Of a DNA stretch of 42,012 nt, positions 27,056 to 38,061 are shown in pieces. Source of the DNA: Streptomyces graminilatus. GTDB taxonomy: Bacteria > Actinomycetota > Actinomycetes > Streptomycetales > Streptomycetaceae. The notes under the pieces were generated by a model, which saw only the letters and a list, made by a program, of their open reading frames with translations, was not told the DNA's origin and made no database searches. The stretch spans positions 1 through 42,012 of the forward strand of contig NZ_LIQQ01000187.1 in assembly GCF_001418565.1 (NCBI RefSeq). The letters are read 5' to 3'. Within the stretch, counting starts at the first letter, position 1. Every line of letters begins with the position of its first letter. The position numbers and the translations under genes are program-made.

Positions 27056-27080
27056 GGGAAAACCTCCAGGTGGTACCACG
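27056..27080 (-). promoter_or_regulatory. Ribosome-binding site and spacer between the two downstream megasynthase genes
   Basis: The 25-bp gap holds GGAGG eight bases before the PKS-NRPS ATG and leaves no room for a usual promoter, so the genes are cotranscribed. A GTG at 27079 would extend the protein by eight residues (VPPGGFP), but it lacks a spaced ribosome-binding site. Confidence 0.7.
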
Positions 27081-30000
27081 TCACTGCTGGGCGGCGTCGA
27101 GCGCCAATTGGATGAGCTGGTCGTCGGTCATCGACCCGATCCCGCTGTCGTCCCGCTCCGGTGCCGGGCCCGGGGCGCCGGGGGACCCGGTGTCGGACGG
27201 CGCTGTGGTGTCCGGAGGGCCGGCGAGACGCAGAAGGGCTTCCAGCAGGCCGGCCTCCCGCAGCCGTGCGACCGGGATCGCGGCGAGCGACGCCCTCACC
27301 CGTGCCTCGACGGGGTCTTCCCCGTCCGCTCCTGCCGGTGCTGTTCCGGCATCCCGAGTGTTCTGCTCGGTCAGCCGGTCCAGCAGATGGCCGGCCAGGC
27401 CGGTGACGTTGGGGTAGTCGAAGACCAGCGTGGTCGCCAGGGCGAGGCCCGTTTCCGCGTGGAGCCGGTTGCGGAGTTCCACGGCCGCGAGGGAGTCCAC
27501 GCCCAGGTCGAGGAAGCCGCGTGCGGTGTCGAGAGACGTCGGCGTGGTGTGCCCGAGGACGGTCGCCAGGTGTTCCTGTACGGCGTCGACCACCGTCTCC
27601 AGGCGATCGGCGGGTCGTACGGCCGCCAGCCGTTCACCGAGCAGCGGGCCGGCCTGCCCGACGGCCGGGACGGAGGTGCCGCCGGTGCGGGCCGGTGCCA
27701 GTGACCACAGCAGCGGGGACAGGGAGCCGTGGTCCCGGGGACGGCGACGCAGGGCGGCCACGTTCAGCTTGACCGGTACGGTCACGGCATCGTCGCCGAC
27801 GACCGCGAGATCGAACAGCGCCAGGCCCTGCTCCGTCGACAACTCGCCGATCCCGGCCCGGTTGAGCCGTTCCAGGTCGACATCGGTGAGGTTGCCGGTG
27901 ATGCCGTCGGCGGGCTGCCAGAGGCCCCAGGCGAGCGACAGCGCCGGCAGACCGCAGGCCACACGATGCTGGGCCAGGCCGTCCAGGTAGGCATTGGCCG
28001 CCGAGTAGTTCGCCTGACCCGGGCTGCCGAGGGTCCCGGCCGCCGACGAGAACATCGCGAACATCGTCAGATCCATGTCGCGGGTCAACTCGTGCAGATG
28101 CCGGGCGGCGACCGCCTTGGGCCCGAGGACCCCGGGGAAACGCTCCGGAGTGAGCCGGGTGACGACGCCGTCGTCGACGGTACCCGCCGCGTGGATCACC
28201 GCACCCAGCGGACGGTCCGCCGGGATCGCGGAGAGCAGGGACCGCAGCGCCTCCCGGTCGGCGACGTCACAGCCGACCACCGTGGCGCGGGCGCCCAGTT
28301 CGGCCAGCTCGGCGATCAGCTCGGGCACTCCCGGGCGATCGGGGCCCCGACGGTTGACCAGCAGCAGGTGCCGGGCACCGTAGTGAGCCACGAGGTGCCG
28401 GGCGAAGGCCGCGCCCAGCGTCCCCGTGCCGCCCGTGACGAGGACCGTGCTGTGCGGCGGCAGGACCGGCCTCGGCCGGTCGGCGCTTCCCCGGTCGGCG
28501 GCCGGTACCAGGCGCGGCACCAGCAGCCGTCCGTCGCGCAGCGCGAGCTGGGGCTCGTCGGTGCCCGTCAGGTCCGCCGGAAGCGGCGCCGCAGACCCCG
28601 GGCCCTCGCCGTCCAGCAGGACGAACCTGCCGGGATGCTCCGCCTGGGCGGAGCGCACCAGCCCCCACACGGCCGCGCAGGCCGGGTCGGTGTCCTCGCC
28701 GGCCCGGGTGGCGACGGCCCGGTGGGTGACGACCACCAGCCGTGCTCCCTCGGGCCGTTGACCGCTCCGCGCGTCCGATCGCGTGTCCGGTCGCCCGTCC
28801 TGATCCGCCGGTTCGTCCGCCAGCCACTCCTGGACCACGGACAGCGCCCACCGCGTGACCTCCTCGACGTCCCCCTCGGGACACACGGCCACGACATCCT
28901 TCGAGTCCGGCCGGGCGGACCGCGCGTCATCGGGCAGCGCCGACCAGACCACCCGGTGCAGGAACCGCCCGACGGGCCGGGGGAGGAGTTCCGGAGACAT
29001 CACACGCAGGGCAAGCGCGTCCACGGAGAGCACCGCGCGGCCGTCGGGGTCGACGGCGTGCAGCGAGACGGTGTCCGGGCCGGAGACACACAGCCTGACC
29101 CGGAGCGCGCGAGCGCCCGCGCTGTGCACCGTGACGCCTCTCCACTCGTAGGGCACCCGAGGACCGCCCGGCGCCACGAGGCGCTCGGGCCGGCCGGTCG
29201 CTCCCGCGAGGAACAGGGCGTGCAGCGCGCTGTCCCAGAGCGCCGGATGGAGGCCGTAGCCGTCCACCGGCTCGTCGGCGCCCAACTCGACGTCGGCGAA
29301 CACGTCGTCGCCCCGGCGCCATACGGCCCGTATGCCCGTGAAGGCGGGCCCGTAGCCGTAACCCCGCTCCGCCAGGTCCTCGTAGAGGGAGGAGGCGTCC
29401 ACGGACACGGCATCCGGCGGCGGCCATGCATCGGCGGCGAAGCCGAGTCCGGTGGCGGCGTCCTCGGGCCGTCGTTCGCCGAGCAGGCCCGACGCGTGGA
29501 GTGTCCACGGTTCCTCCGGTACGGCCTGGGCGTGGACGCTCACGGACCCGTCGCCCTCGACGACCAGCCGCAGCCGTGTCCCTTCGCCGTCGGGGACCGC
29601 CAGAGGGGCGTGCAGGATGAGTTCCCGCAGGACCGGACGGTCGACGGCACCGCCCGCCGCGCAGACGAGTTCCGCGAGAGCGGTACCCGGAAGCAGCGCC
29701 ACCCCACCGATGGTGTGGTCGGCCAGCCACGGGTGACCCTCCCGGGTGACGACCCCGCTCATCACCAGCCCGCCCGATCCGGGCAGCCTGGTCGTCGCCC
29801 CGAGCAGGGGGTGCTCGGAGACGTCCAGCCCGAGCAGAGCGGGCCGGTGCCGCCCGGGGCGGGCGTCGAGCCAGTAACGCTGTCGCTGGAAGGCGTACGT
29901 CGGCAGTTCGACGCGATCGCCTTCGAGTACGGACGCCCAGTCCACCTCCGCTCCGTGCACGTGCAGCTGGGCCAGGGCGGTCAGCGCGGACCGGGGTTCC

Positions 30001-33000
30001 TCCCGTCCCGATCGCAGCAGCGGCACGAACAGGCGTCCGTCACCGTGGCCGCCGGCGACGCCGACGAGCTGATCCGAACCCACCTCAAGGAAATGGGTCG
30101 CACCGGCCGCCCGGAGGGTCGTGAGGGCGTCGTCGAACCGTACGGTCTCCCGCACCTGCCTGGCCCAGTGGTGGTGGTCCAGCAGCGAGGGGTCGACGGT
30201 CTCGCCCGTCATCGTGGAGACCCACCCAATCGGCGGGTGACCGCGCTCACCCCTTCCGTCGTGGGGCAGGACGGACGCGGTGAGATCCGTGAACTCGGCC
30301 AGCATCGGGTCCATACGTGCCGAATGGAAGGCGTGCGAGACCCGCAGCCGCTTGGTGCGCGCCCCGCGCGAGCGCCACACGGCCTCGGCCCTGAGCACCG
30401 CGTCCTCGTCGCCCGACAGGACCAGCGAGTCCGGCGCGTTCACCGCGGCGATACTCACGGCCGGCTCGTTGGCGTCCAGCCATTGCCTCATCGGTGGCTC
30501 GGCGGCCTGCACCGCGACCATCGCCCCGCCCGTCGGCAGGCCGGCCATCAAGCGGCCGCGCGCGGCCACGAGCCGCGCCGCGTCGGGGAGCGACAGCGCG
30601 CCACAGACATGCGCCGCCACCAGCTCTCCCACGGAGTGTCCCGCGACGAGATCGGGCCGCACACCCCAGCTCTCCAACAGCCGGAAGGCGGCGACCTCCA
30701 GCGCGAACACCGCCGGCTGGGTGTAGTCCGTACGGTCCAGCAGCCGCGCCCGGTCACTGCCGGCCGCCGCGAAGAGCACCGTCCGCAAGGGCACGTCGAG
30801 ATGGCTGTCCAGCACCCCGCACACCTCGTCCAGACTCTCCCGGAACGTCACGTACGAGGCGGCCAGTTCCCTGCCCATACCGATCCGCTGGAAACCCTGC
30901 CCCGAGAAGAGGAAGGCGACCTTGCCGCGCCGCGTGGCCCGGCCCCGCACGGCGTTCGCCGGACACCCGCCCGCGGCCAGCTCCGCCAGCCCCCGCAGCA
31001 GGTCCGCGCGCCCCGCGCCCACCAGCGCCGACCTGTGTTCCAGTGACGAACGGGTGGTCGCCAGCGACCGGGCGACATCGGCGAGGCGTGCCTCGGGGTG
31101 CGCCCGCAGATGGTCCAGCAGGCGTCCGGCCTGGCCGGGCAGAGCGGTCTCGCTTCTGGCGCTCAGGAGCAGGGGCACCGGGTCCGTCGCGTCCGGTTCG
31201 CCGTGAACGGCGTCCGCGGGGTCCGGCCCCGTTGTTTCCCGCGCCTGTGGCGGTACCGTCGGCGGCTGTTCGAGGATCACGTGGGCGTTCGTGCCGCCGA
31301 TACCGAAGGAGGAGACACCGGCGCGGCGCGGGCGGGCGCGGTCGGGCCAGGGCCGGGCCTCGGTCAGCAACTCGACGCCGCCGTCCGTCCAGTCCACCTT
31401 CGGGGACGGCTCCTGCGCGTGGAGGGTCTTGGGCAGAACCCCGTGGCGCAGGGCCAGCACCATCTTGATCACGCCGGCCGCTCCGCCGGCCGCCTGCGTG
31501 TGACCGAGGTTCGACTTGACCGAGCCCAGCCACAGAGGGTGGTCCCCCAGGTGGGAGCCCCCGTAGGCCGATTGAAGGGCCCGGGCCTCGATGGGGTCGC
31601 CCAGCACGGTCCCGGTTCCGTGTGCCTCCACCGCGTCGACATCGGCGGCGGTGAGGCCGGCCCGGGACAGGGCGTCCTCGATGACGCGCTGTTGGACACG
31701 CCCGTTCGGCGCGGTCAGACCGTTGCTCGCCCCGTCCTGGTTGACGGCGGAGCCACGGATCACCGCCAGTACGGGGTGTCCGTGGCGGCGGGCGTCGGAG
31801 AGCCGCTCCAGCAGCAGCATCCCCGCGCCCTCCGCCCAGCTCGTGCCGTCGGCACCGCTGCCGAAGGACTTGATCCGGCCGTCCGGTGCCAGACCGCGCT
31901 GGCGGCTGAACTCGGTGAAGCAGAAGGGGGTCGACAGCACGGTCACGCCACCGGCCAGCGCCATGCTGCTCTCGCCGAGTCTCAGCGACTGGCAGGCCAG
32001 GTGCAGGGCCACCAGGGACGACGAACAGGCCGTGTCCACGGTCACCGCGGGGCCCTCGACACCCAAGTAGTGCGCGACCCGGCCCGAATCGACGGCGCCC
32101 GTGTTGCCGGTCGCGAGATAGCCCTCCAGCGCGCTCGGCATCTCGGGCAGCCGCTGCGCGTACTCGTGGTACATCACCCCCGCGAAGACCGCGGTGCGGC
32201 TGCCCTTGAGCGTCACCGGGTCGATCCCCGCGCGTTCGATGGCCTCCCACGAGGTTTCCAGGAGAAGGCGCTGCTGGGGATCCATGGCCAGGGCTTCCTT
32301 GGGGGAGATCCCGAAGAAGTCGGCATCGAAGTCGGCGGCGTTGTCGATGAAGCCGCCGTGCCGCGTGTACGAGGTCCCCGGGGCGTCGGGGTCCGGATCG
32401 TAGAGCCGTTCCAGGTCCCAACCCCGGTCGGCGGGAAACGCGCTGATGGCGTCCGTACCCGAGGACACCAGCGCCCAGAGGTCGTCAGGGGTCTCGACGC
32501 CGCCCGGAAAGCGGCAGGCCATGCCCACGATCACCACAGGATCGTCGTCGGTGGACAGGACCGGGGCGCCGGTGCCGCCGATGCCGGCGAGAGCCCCGGC
32601 ATCCCGTTCGCCCTCGGAAGCCCGCGGATCGTGTCCGTCGAGCTGGTCCAGCACATGACTCGCGACGTCCGACGGAGTGGGGTGGTCGAAGACGAGAGTC
32701 GGGGACAGCCGCAGACCGGTCGCTTTGCTGACGCCGTTGCGCAGTTCCAGAGCCATCAGCGAGTCCATGCCGAGGTCCTTGAAGCTGCGGTCGGCACCGA
32801 CGTCGTCACCGCTCCCGTGGTCGAGGATCTCGGCCGCCGTCGTACGCACCAGGTCGAGTACGGCCTCCGCGAGCTCCTCGCCCCTGAGACCGTCCAGCCG
32901 TGCACGGGCCGTGCCGTGCACCGGTCCACCCGAGGCGGAAGTCCCGGGGGCGCGTCGACCGGGTGCGGGCATGAGGCCCCGCGACAGGGGACCGGGCTCG

Positions 33001-36000
33001 TCGTCCGCCCCGGGCGTGCCGGCGCCGGCCACGGCGGGGTCGAGCCGGAGCGGAACCGTCATCGGACGGTCGAGGAGGAGCGCCGTGTCGAGCAGGCGCA
33101 GCGCGTCCCGCGCCGCGAACGGCCTGATGCCGACGCGCGCGAGCCGGGACAGGCCGGCGGTGTCCAGGCCGCCGAGCATGCCGCTCCCCTCCCAGGGGCC
33201 CCATGCCAACGCGGAGGCCACGAGCCCTTCCTGCCGGCGTCGGTGGGCCAGCGCGTCGAGGAAGGTGTTGGCCGCCGCGTAACCCGCCTGGCCCGCGGTG
33301 CCCAGCACACCGGCGGCGGAGGAGAAGAGCACGAAGGCGGAGAGGCCCAGCTCGCGTGTCGCCTCGTGCAGATTCCAGGCGCCCGCCACCTTCGGGGCGA
33401 ACACTTCGGCGAGACGGTCCTCGCGCTGTGCGTCGAGCACGCCGTCGTCGAGGACGCCGGCGGTGTGCACGACAGCGGTGAGTGGATGGTCCTCGGGGAT
33501 CCCGGCGAGCAGCGCGCCGAGCGCCGCCCGGTCCGAGACGTCGCACGCGGCGACCCGTGCCACGGCGCCGTACCGGCTCAGTTCGGCGACCAGACCGGCG
33601 GCGCTCTCGGCTCCGGGACCGCGTCGCGAGGTCAGGAGCAGGTGCCGTACCCCGTGCGCGGAGACCAGATGCCGGGCCACCTCGCCGCCCAGGGCGCCCA
33701 TGGCACCGGTGATGAGGACGGTGCCCTCCGGATCCCACGACACCGGGTCGAGCGGAACGGGGACGGCGGGGAGCGGCGTCAGCCGAGGCGCCAGCATCTG
33801 CCCCGCGCGCAGCGCGAGTTGGGGCTCGGCGGTGCGCAGGGCGTCCCGCAGGACGCGGGCGCTCTCCGTACTGCCGTCCACATCGATGACTGAGAACCGG
33901 CCCGGGTGCTCGGTCTGAGCCGTGCGCAGCAGGCCCCACAGCGGGGACTGGGCGAGCGTGAGATCGTGGTCGTCGTCGTTCGTCGCGACGGCCCTCGTGG
34001 TCAGCACGGTCAGCCGGGATCCGGTGAACCGTCCGTCGGCCAGCCACTCCTGGAGCAGACGCAGTACCCGGCCGGTCAACGCCTCGGCGCGCACGGCCGG
34101 GTCGTCGCCCGGTTCGGGGGCGAGGGCGACCACGACGTCCGACGGTCCGGCTGCCGCACCCAGCGCGGCGAGATCAGGGTGGACCGGGGCGTCCCGCAGC
34201 CCGTCGGGGGCGTCTCCGAGCACCGTGCACACGGCAGGGTCGTCGCCTGTCCCGCTCCTCGCCGGGACGGGCACCCAGTCGACCCTGTGGAGCGCGTCCG
34301 ACGCGGTGTCCTGCCGTAACTGGTCCCCGGTGACCGGCCGCAACGCCAGCGAGCCGATCTCGGCCACGAGCAGGCCCGCCTCGTCGAAGAGCGTGACCGA
34401 CACGCGATCCGGCGCGTTCACGCGGAGCCTGCACCGCAGAGCGCTCGCGCCTGTCGCGTGCAGCCGGAGATCCGACCAGGCGAAGGGCAGCTTGAGCGAG
34501 CCGTCGGGTCCGCCCAGGTCCATGGCGTGCAACGCGGAGTCGAGCAGCACGGGATGAAGGCCGAAGCGGGTGGCGTCCTCGCGGAGTTCCTCCGGCAGCG
34601 CCACCTCGGCGAAGATCTCCCCGTCCAGCCGCCAGGCGGCTCGCAGCCCCTGGAAGGAAGGTCCGTAGTCCAGGCCTCGCTCGGCCAGCGCCCGGTAGGT
34701 GTCGGCCAGGTCGACCCGCTCGGCACCCGGCGGTGGCCACACGCCGGCCCAGGAGGCGGGAGCCGGCTGTGACGACTCCGGCCGCCGGGGGGACGTCGGC
34801 TTCCGCGAGGGCATGGACCCGGGGCGGCCGAGCGTACCCACCGCGTGACGCGTCCACCCACGCTCGATCGGTGCGTGCTCGGGCATCGAATGGACGGTGA
34901 CGGTTCGGCGCCCCTCCTCGGTGGCGGGGCCGACCGCGACCTGCACCTGGAGGGCACCGCTGCGGGGAAGCACCATCGGTGCCTCCAGCGTCAGCTCCTC
35001 CACCGTGTCCCCGCCCATCAGTTCCGCCGCCTGGCCGGCGAGTTCCACCTGAGCGGCTGCCGGGAACAGCACGCTGCCGAGGACGACGTGGTCGGCCAGC
35101 CAGGGGTGGGAGTCGAGACCGATCCGCCCGGTGAACAGGGTGCTTCCGTCACCGGCGATGGAGAGGACGGCACCCAGCAACGGGTGCCCGGACGCGGCAA
35201 GGCCCAGCGCGGTGGCCCCGCCGGTGCGGGGCCCGGACGGGGGAAGCCAGTACCGGCGGCGCTGGAAGGGATACGTGGGCAGATCGACCCTGGGCGCTGC
35301 CGACGCCGCGAACGCCGCGCGCCAGTCGACGACGGCACCGCTCACGAACGCGGACGCCAGAGCGTCGGTGACGGCACGGGCCTCGTCGCGTCGGCGGCGC
35401 AGCGTCGGTATCACGACCGGTTCACGGTGGCGGGCCGCACGTTTCTCGCCGTTCTCCGTACGATCCTCCGCGCGCCGCCCGCCCTCCGGCGCCGGCTCGA
35501 CGCAGGCCTCCAGGCAGTCGCGCACCATTTCGGACAGGGCTCCGTCGGGGCCGATGTCGACGAACGTCGTCGCGTCCTGTGCCCACAGCCGTCGTACCCC
35601 GTCGAGGAACCGGACCGGCTCCCGCACATGCCGAACCCAGTAGTCGGCCGTGCGGAGCTCGGCGGAGCCCGCGAAGTCGCCCGTCAGGGTCGACACCAGC
35701 GGGATCACCGGGGCGGCGAACGACAGCCCCTGTGCCACGCGCCGGAAGTCCGCCAGCATGGGATCCATCAACGGCGAGTGGAAGCCATGACTCACCCGCA
35801 GCCGCTTGGTCCTGACGCCCCTCTCCGCCAGTGTGTCGGCCACCTCGGTCACGGCGTCCTCGGCGCCGGAAACCACCACCGACCGGGGCCCGTTGACCGC
35901 CGCGACGGCCGCCTTGTCCCCCAGGGTCCGAAGAACACTCAGCACTTCGTTCTCCGAGGCGCGTACGGACACCATCGCCCCGGCCGTCACCAGCTCCCCC

Positions 36001-38051
36001 ATCAGCCGGCCGCGCGCCGCGACCAGGGTGCACGCGTCCTCCAGCGAGAGCACGCCGGCCACGTGCGCGGCGGCGAGCTCGCCGATGGAGTGCCCGGCCA
36101 CCATGTCGGGGCGCAGACCGAACGACTCCAGGAGCCGGTAGAGGGACACCTCGGTCGCGAACAGGGCTGGCTGGGTGAACTCCGTGCGATCCAGCACCCC
36201 GGATCCGGCGTCGAGGACCACCTCACGCAGCGACCGCCCGATCGCCGGGTCGAAGTGCTGTGCCGCCTCGTCGAAGGCCGCCCGGTAGACGGGGAACCGG
36301 GCGTACAACTCGCTTCCCATGCCCGTCCGCTGGCTGCCCTGCCCGGCGAAGACGAAGGCGAGCGCGCCACCGTCCGCGACACCTCGTGCCAGCCGCCGCA
36401 CGGGCCTGCCGGCGGCGAGGTGTCCGAGGTCCTCGACCAGGCCGTCCCTGTCGCCCGGGAACAGCACGGCCCTGTGCTCCACCGCCGACCTGCCGACGGC
36501 CAGCGCGTGTGCGACCTCGCGCACACCGAGCCCGGCATCGGCCTTCAGCCGCTCCCGGAGCCGCGCCGCCTGCTCGCCCAGCGCGGACGCGGTCCGTGCC
36601 GAGAGCACGACCGGGATGTTGTCGGGGTGGACCGGTTCGGGGGGCGGCGCGGCAGGCGGCCCGGGTGCTTCCTCGACGATGACGTGGGCGTTGGTTCCGC
36701 TGATGCCGAAGGACGAGACGCCTGCCCTGCGCGGCCGGTCCCGCTCGCGCCAGGGCACGGACTCCGTGAGCAAGGACACCGTGCCCGCGCTCCAGTCGAC
36801 GAACGGCGAGGGCGTGCCGGCGTGCAGGGTCTTCGGCAGAATGCCGTGACGCAGCGCCAGCACCATCTTGATCACGCCTGTCACACCGGCGGCGCCCTGT
36901 GTGTGACCGATGTTGGACTTCACCGATCCCAGCCGGAGCGGGTCCTCCGGCGTGTGCATCTGTCCGTACGTCGCCAGCAGGGCCTGGGCTTCGATCGGGT
37001 CGCCGAGCCGGGTTCCGGTGCCGTGCGCCTCGACGACGTCCACGTCACCGGCGGTGAGCCCGGCGCTGTCCAGGGCTGCCCGGATGACACGCTCCTGGGC
37101 CGGGCCGCTCGGGGCGCTCAGACCGTTACTGGCTCCGTCCTGGTTCACGGCGCTGCCCCGGATCACGGCCAGCACCCGGTGACCCGCCGCGCGCGCGGTG
37201 GACAGCCGCTCCACCACCAGCACGCCCACGCCCTCGGACCAGCCCGTACCGTCCGCCTCGGCGGAGAAGGCCCGGCAGCGGCCGTCCTTGGACATTCCGC
37301 GCAGCTTGTCGAACTCCACGAACAGCCAGGGCGAGGGCATGACGCAGACCCCGCCGACCAGCGCCAGCGAGCATTCCTCCTTCCGCAGTGACTGCGCCGC
37401 CAGGTGGAGGGCGACCAGTGACGACGAGCAGGCGGTGTCGACGGTGATGGTGGGGCCCTCCAGGCCCAGGGTGTAGGCGAGCCGTCCGGACATCACGCTG
37501 GCCCCGCTGCCGGTCACCCGGAGCCCGGTGATGCCCGGTGCCGGCTCGTGCAACGCGGGACCGTACGGCTGGTGGAATCCGCCGACGAAAACGCCGGTGC
37601 TGCTGCCCTTCAACGAGAGGGGACCGATGGCCGCCCCTTCGAGCGCCTCCCACGCCGTCTCCAGGAGCACCCGCTGCTGGGGGTCCATCGCCAGCGCCTC
37701 GCGGGGCGAGATCCCGAAGAACTCGGCGTCGAAGTCGCCGGCGCCGTCGAGGAATCCGCCCTGTCGGCAGTAGGCCGTCTCCTCGCGTCCGGGCTGGGGA
37801 CCGTGCTCTGCGTCAAGGTCCCAACCACGGTCACGGGGTAACTCGGCGATGGCGTCGCCCCCGGCGGTGAGCAGGGTCCACAGCTCCTCGGGGGAGGTCA
37901 CTCCGCCAGGAAGGCGGCAACCCATTCCGACGATGGCGATCGGTTCCATGGCGGAATCGGTGAGTTCCCGGTTCCGCGTACGCAGCCGGTCGGTCTCCTT
38001 GAGGGAGGCGCGCAGCGCGCGGACGAGGTCTTCACTGGAGGGGGCGGTCAT
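27081..38051 (-). CDS. Bimodular type I PKS: (KS-AT-DH-KR-ACP) x 2
   Basis: 3656 residues. An N-terminal docking coil ([17 protein letters not shown]) is followed by module 1: KS (41-458), AT (561-851; GHSIGE and HGFH, read as malonyl), DH (951-1235; [10 protein letters not shown] and LLDSALHA intact), KR (1438-1671; [11 protein letters not shown], Ser/Tyr/Asn intact) and ACP (1724-1801; GMDSLMAL). Module 2 has KS (1836-2260), AT (2373-2718; GHSVGE and HAFH, malonyl), DH (2738-3018; [18 protein letters not shown]), KR (3191-3444; [11 protein letters not shown]) and ACP (3478-3561; GVDSLAAV). A C-terminal docking domain ends the protein ([16 protein letters not shown]). Both KRs carry the B-type Asp, so both modules should install E double bonds, giving a conjugated diene. 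ATG at 38051 is preferred over 38069 because GAGGAAGAG stands just before it, 10 bp past the upstream stop. Two TTA codons are present (37839-37841, 34317-34319). Confidence 0.93.
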   Translation of the reverse strand: MTAPSSEDLVRALRASLKETDRLRTRNRELTDSAMEPIAIVGMGCRLPGGVTSPEELWTLLTAGGDAIAELPRDRGWDLDAEHGPQPGREETAYCRQGGFLDGAGDFDAEFFGISPREALAMDPQQRVLLETAWEALEGAAIGPLSLKGSSTGVFVGGFHQPYGPALHEPAPGITGLRVTGSGASVMSGRLAYTLGLEGPTITVDTACSSSLVALHLAAQSLRKEECSLALVGGVCVMPSPWLFVEFDKLRGMSKDGRCRAFSAEADGTGWSEGVGVLVVERLSTARAAGHRVLAVIRGSAVNQDGASNGLSAPSGPAQERVIRAALDSAGLTAGDVDVVEAHGTGTRLGDPIEAQALLATYGQMHTPEDPLRLGSVKSNIGHTQGAAGVTGVIKMVLALRHGILPKTLHAGTPSPFVDWSAGTVSLLTESVPWRERDRPRRAGVSSFGISGTNAHVIVEEAPGPPAAPPPEPVHPDNIPVVLSARTASALGEQAARLRERLKADAGLGVREVAHALAVGRSAVEHRAVLFPGDRDGLVEDLGHLAAGRPVRRLARGVADGGALAFVFAGQGSQRTGMGSELYARFPVYRAAFDEAAQHFDPAIGRSLREVVLDAGSGVLDRTEFTQPALFATEVSLYRLLESFGLRPDMVAGHSIGELAAAHVAGVLSLEDACTLVAARGRLMGELVTAGAMVSVRASENEVLSVLRTLGDKAAVAAVNGPRSVVVSGAEDAVTEVADTLAERGVRTKRLRVSHGFHSPLMDPMLADFRRVAQGLSFAAPVIPLVSTLTGDFAGSAELRTADYWVRHVREPVRFLDGVRRLWAQDATTFVDIGPDGALSEMVRDCLEACVEPAPEGGRRAEDRTENGEKRAARHREPVVIPTLRRRRDEARAVTDALASAFVSGAVVDWRAAFAASAAPRVDLPTYPFQRRRYWLPPSGPRTGGATALGLAASGHPLLGAVLSIAGDGSTLFTGRIGLDSHPWLADHVVLGSVLFPAAAQVELAGQAAELMGGDTVEELTLEAPMVLPRSGALQVQVAVGPATEEGRRTVTVHSMPEHAPIERGWTRHAVGTLGRPGSMPSRKPTSPRRPESSQPAPASWAGVWPPPGAERVDLADTYRALAERGLDYGPSFQGLRAAWRLDGEIFAEVALPEELREDATRFGLHPVLLDSALHAMDLGGPDGSLKLPFAWSDLRLHATGASALRCRLRVNAPDRVSVTLFDEAGLLVAEIGSLALRPVTGDQLRQDTASDALHRVDWVPVPARSGTGDDPAVCTVLGDAPDGLRDAPVHPDLAALGAAAGPSDVVVALAPEPGDDPAVRAEALTGRVLRLLQEWLADGRFTGSRLTVLTTRAVATNDDDHDLTLAQSPLWGLLRTAQTEHPGRFSVIDVDGSTESARVLRDALRTAEPQLALRAGQMLAPRLTPLPAVPVPLDPVSWDPEGTVLITGAMGALGGEVARHLVSAHGVRHLLLTSRRGPGAESAAGLVAELSRYGAVARVAACDVSDRAALGALLAGIPEDHPLTAVVHTAGVLDDGVLDAQREDRLAEVFAPKVAGAWNLHEATRELGLSAFVLFSSAAGVLGTAGQAGYAAANTFLDALAHRRRQEGLVASALAWGPWEGSGMLGGLDTAGLSRLARVGIRPFAARDALRLLDTALLLDRPMTVPLRLDPAVAGAGTPGADDEPGPLSRGLMPAPGRRAPGTSASGGPVHGTARARLDGLRGEELAEAVLDLVRTTAAEILDHGSGDDVGADRSFKDLGMDSLMALELRNGVSKATGLRLSPTLVFDHPTPSDVASHVLDQLDGHDPRASEGERDAGALAGIGGTGAPVLSTDDDPVVIVGMACRFPGGVETPDDLWALVSSGTDAISAFPADRGWDLERLYDPDPDAPGTSYTRHGGFIDNAADFDADFFGISPKEALAMDPQQRLLLETSWEAIERAGIDPVTLKGSRTAVFAGVMYHEYAQRLPEMPSALEGYLATGNTGAVDSGRVAHYLGVEGPAVTVDTACSSSLVALHLACQSLRLGESSMALAGGVTVLSTPFCFTEFSRQRGLAPDGRIKSFGSGADGTSWAEGAGMLLLERLSDARRHGHPVLAVIRGSAVNQDGASNGLTAPNGRVQQRVIEDALSRAGLTAADVDAVEAHGTGTVLGDPIEARALQSAYGGSHLGDHPLWLGSVKSNLGHTQAAGGAAGVIKMVLALRHGVLPKTLHAQEPSPKVDWTDGGVELLTEARPWPDRARPRRAGVSSFGIGGTNAHVILEQPPTVPPQARETTGPDPADAVHGEPDATDPVPLLLSARSETALPGQAGRLLDHLRAHPEARLADVARSLATTRSSLEHRSALVGAGRADLLRGLAELAAGGCPANAVRGRATRRGKVAFLFSGQGFQRIGMGRELAASYVTFRESLDEVCGVLDSHLDVPLRTVLFAAAGSDRARLLDRTDYTQPAVFALEVAAFRLLESWGVRPDLVAGHSVGELVAAHVCGALSLPDAARLVAARGRLMAGLPTGGAMVAVQAAEPPMRQWLDANEPAVSIAAVNAPDSLVLSGDEDAVLRAEAVWRSRGARTKRLRVSHAFHSARMDPMLAEFTDLTASVLPHDGRGERGHPPIGWVSTMTGETVDPSLLDHHHWARQVRETVRFDDALTTLRAAGATHFLEVGSDQLVGVAGGHGDGRLFVPLLRSGREEPRSALTALAQLHVHGAEVDWASVLEGDRVELPTYAFQRQRYWLDARPGRHRPALLGLDVSEHPLLGATTRLPGSGGLVMSGVVTREGHPWLADHTIGGVALLPGTALAELVCAAGGAVDRPVLRELILHAPLAVPDGEGTRLRLVVEGDGSVSVHAQAVPEEPWTLHASGLLGERRPEDAATGLGFAADAWPPPDAVSVDASSLYEDLAERGYGYGPAFTGIRAVWRRGDDVFADVELGADEPVDGYGLHPALWDSALHALFLAGATGRPERLVAPGGPRVPYEWRGVTVHSAGARALRVRLCVSGPDTVSLHAVDPDGRAVLSVDALALRVMSPELLPRPVGRFLHRVVWSALPDDARSARPDSKDVVAVCPEGDVEEVTRWALSVVQEWLADEPADQDGRPDTRSDARSGQRPEGARLVVVTHRAVATRAGEDTDPACAAVWGLVRSAQAEHPGRFVLLDGEGPGSAAPLPADLTGTDEPQLALRDGRLLVPRLVPAADRGSADRPRPVLPPHSTVLVTGGTGTLGAAFARHLVAHYGARHLLLVNRRGPDRPGVPELIAELAELGARATVVGCDVADREALRSLLSAIPADRPLGAVIHAAGTVDDGVVTRLTPERFPGVLGPKAVAARHLHELTRDMDLTMFAMFSSAAGTLGSPGQANYSAANAYLDGLAQHRVACGLPALSLAWGLWQPADGITGNLTDVDLERLNRAGIGELSTEQGLALFDLAVVGDDAVTVPVKLNVAALRRRPRDHGSLSPLLWSLAPARTGGTSVPAVGQAGPLLGERLAAVRPADRLETVVDAVQEHLATVLGHTTPTSLDTARGFLDLGVDSLAAVELRNRLHAETGLALATTLVFDYPNVTGLAGHLLDRLTEQNTRDAGTAPAGADGEDPVEARVRASLAAIPVARLREAGLLEALLRLAGPPDTTAPSDTGSPGAPGPAPERDDSGIGSMTDDQLIQLALDAAQQ
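34317..34319 (-). promoter_or_regulatory. TTA codon in the bimodular PKS gene, DH-KR linker
   Basis: The Leu of TGDQLRQD after the first DH domain is encoded by TTA. Confidence 0.7.
37839..37841 (-). promoter_or_regulatory. TTA codon in the bimodular PKS gene, first KS domain
   Basis: The Leu of [12 protein letters not shown] near the N terminus is encoded by TTA. Confidence 0.75.
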
Positions 38052-38061
38052 GGTCTCTTCC

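Noticed and set aside
27070..27079. GTGGTACCAC palindrome between the two downstream megasynthase genes
   Set aside because: Perfect but only 10 bp, inside a 25-bp gap already occupied by a ribosome-binding site; resemblance to the half-site at 12660 is probably chance.
27729..37391. Very long plus-strand open frames (up to about 1100 codons) opposite the PKS genes
   Set aside because: They are shadows of the strongly biased PKS codons; composition is His/Arg/Gly-rich with no domain signatures, and no ribosome-binding sites.
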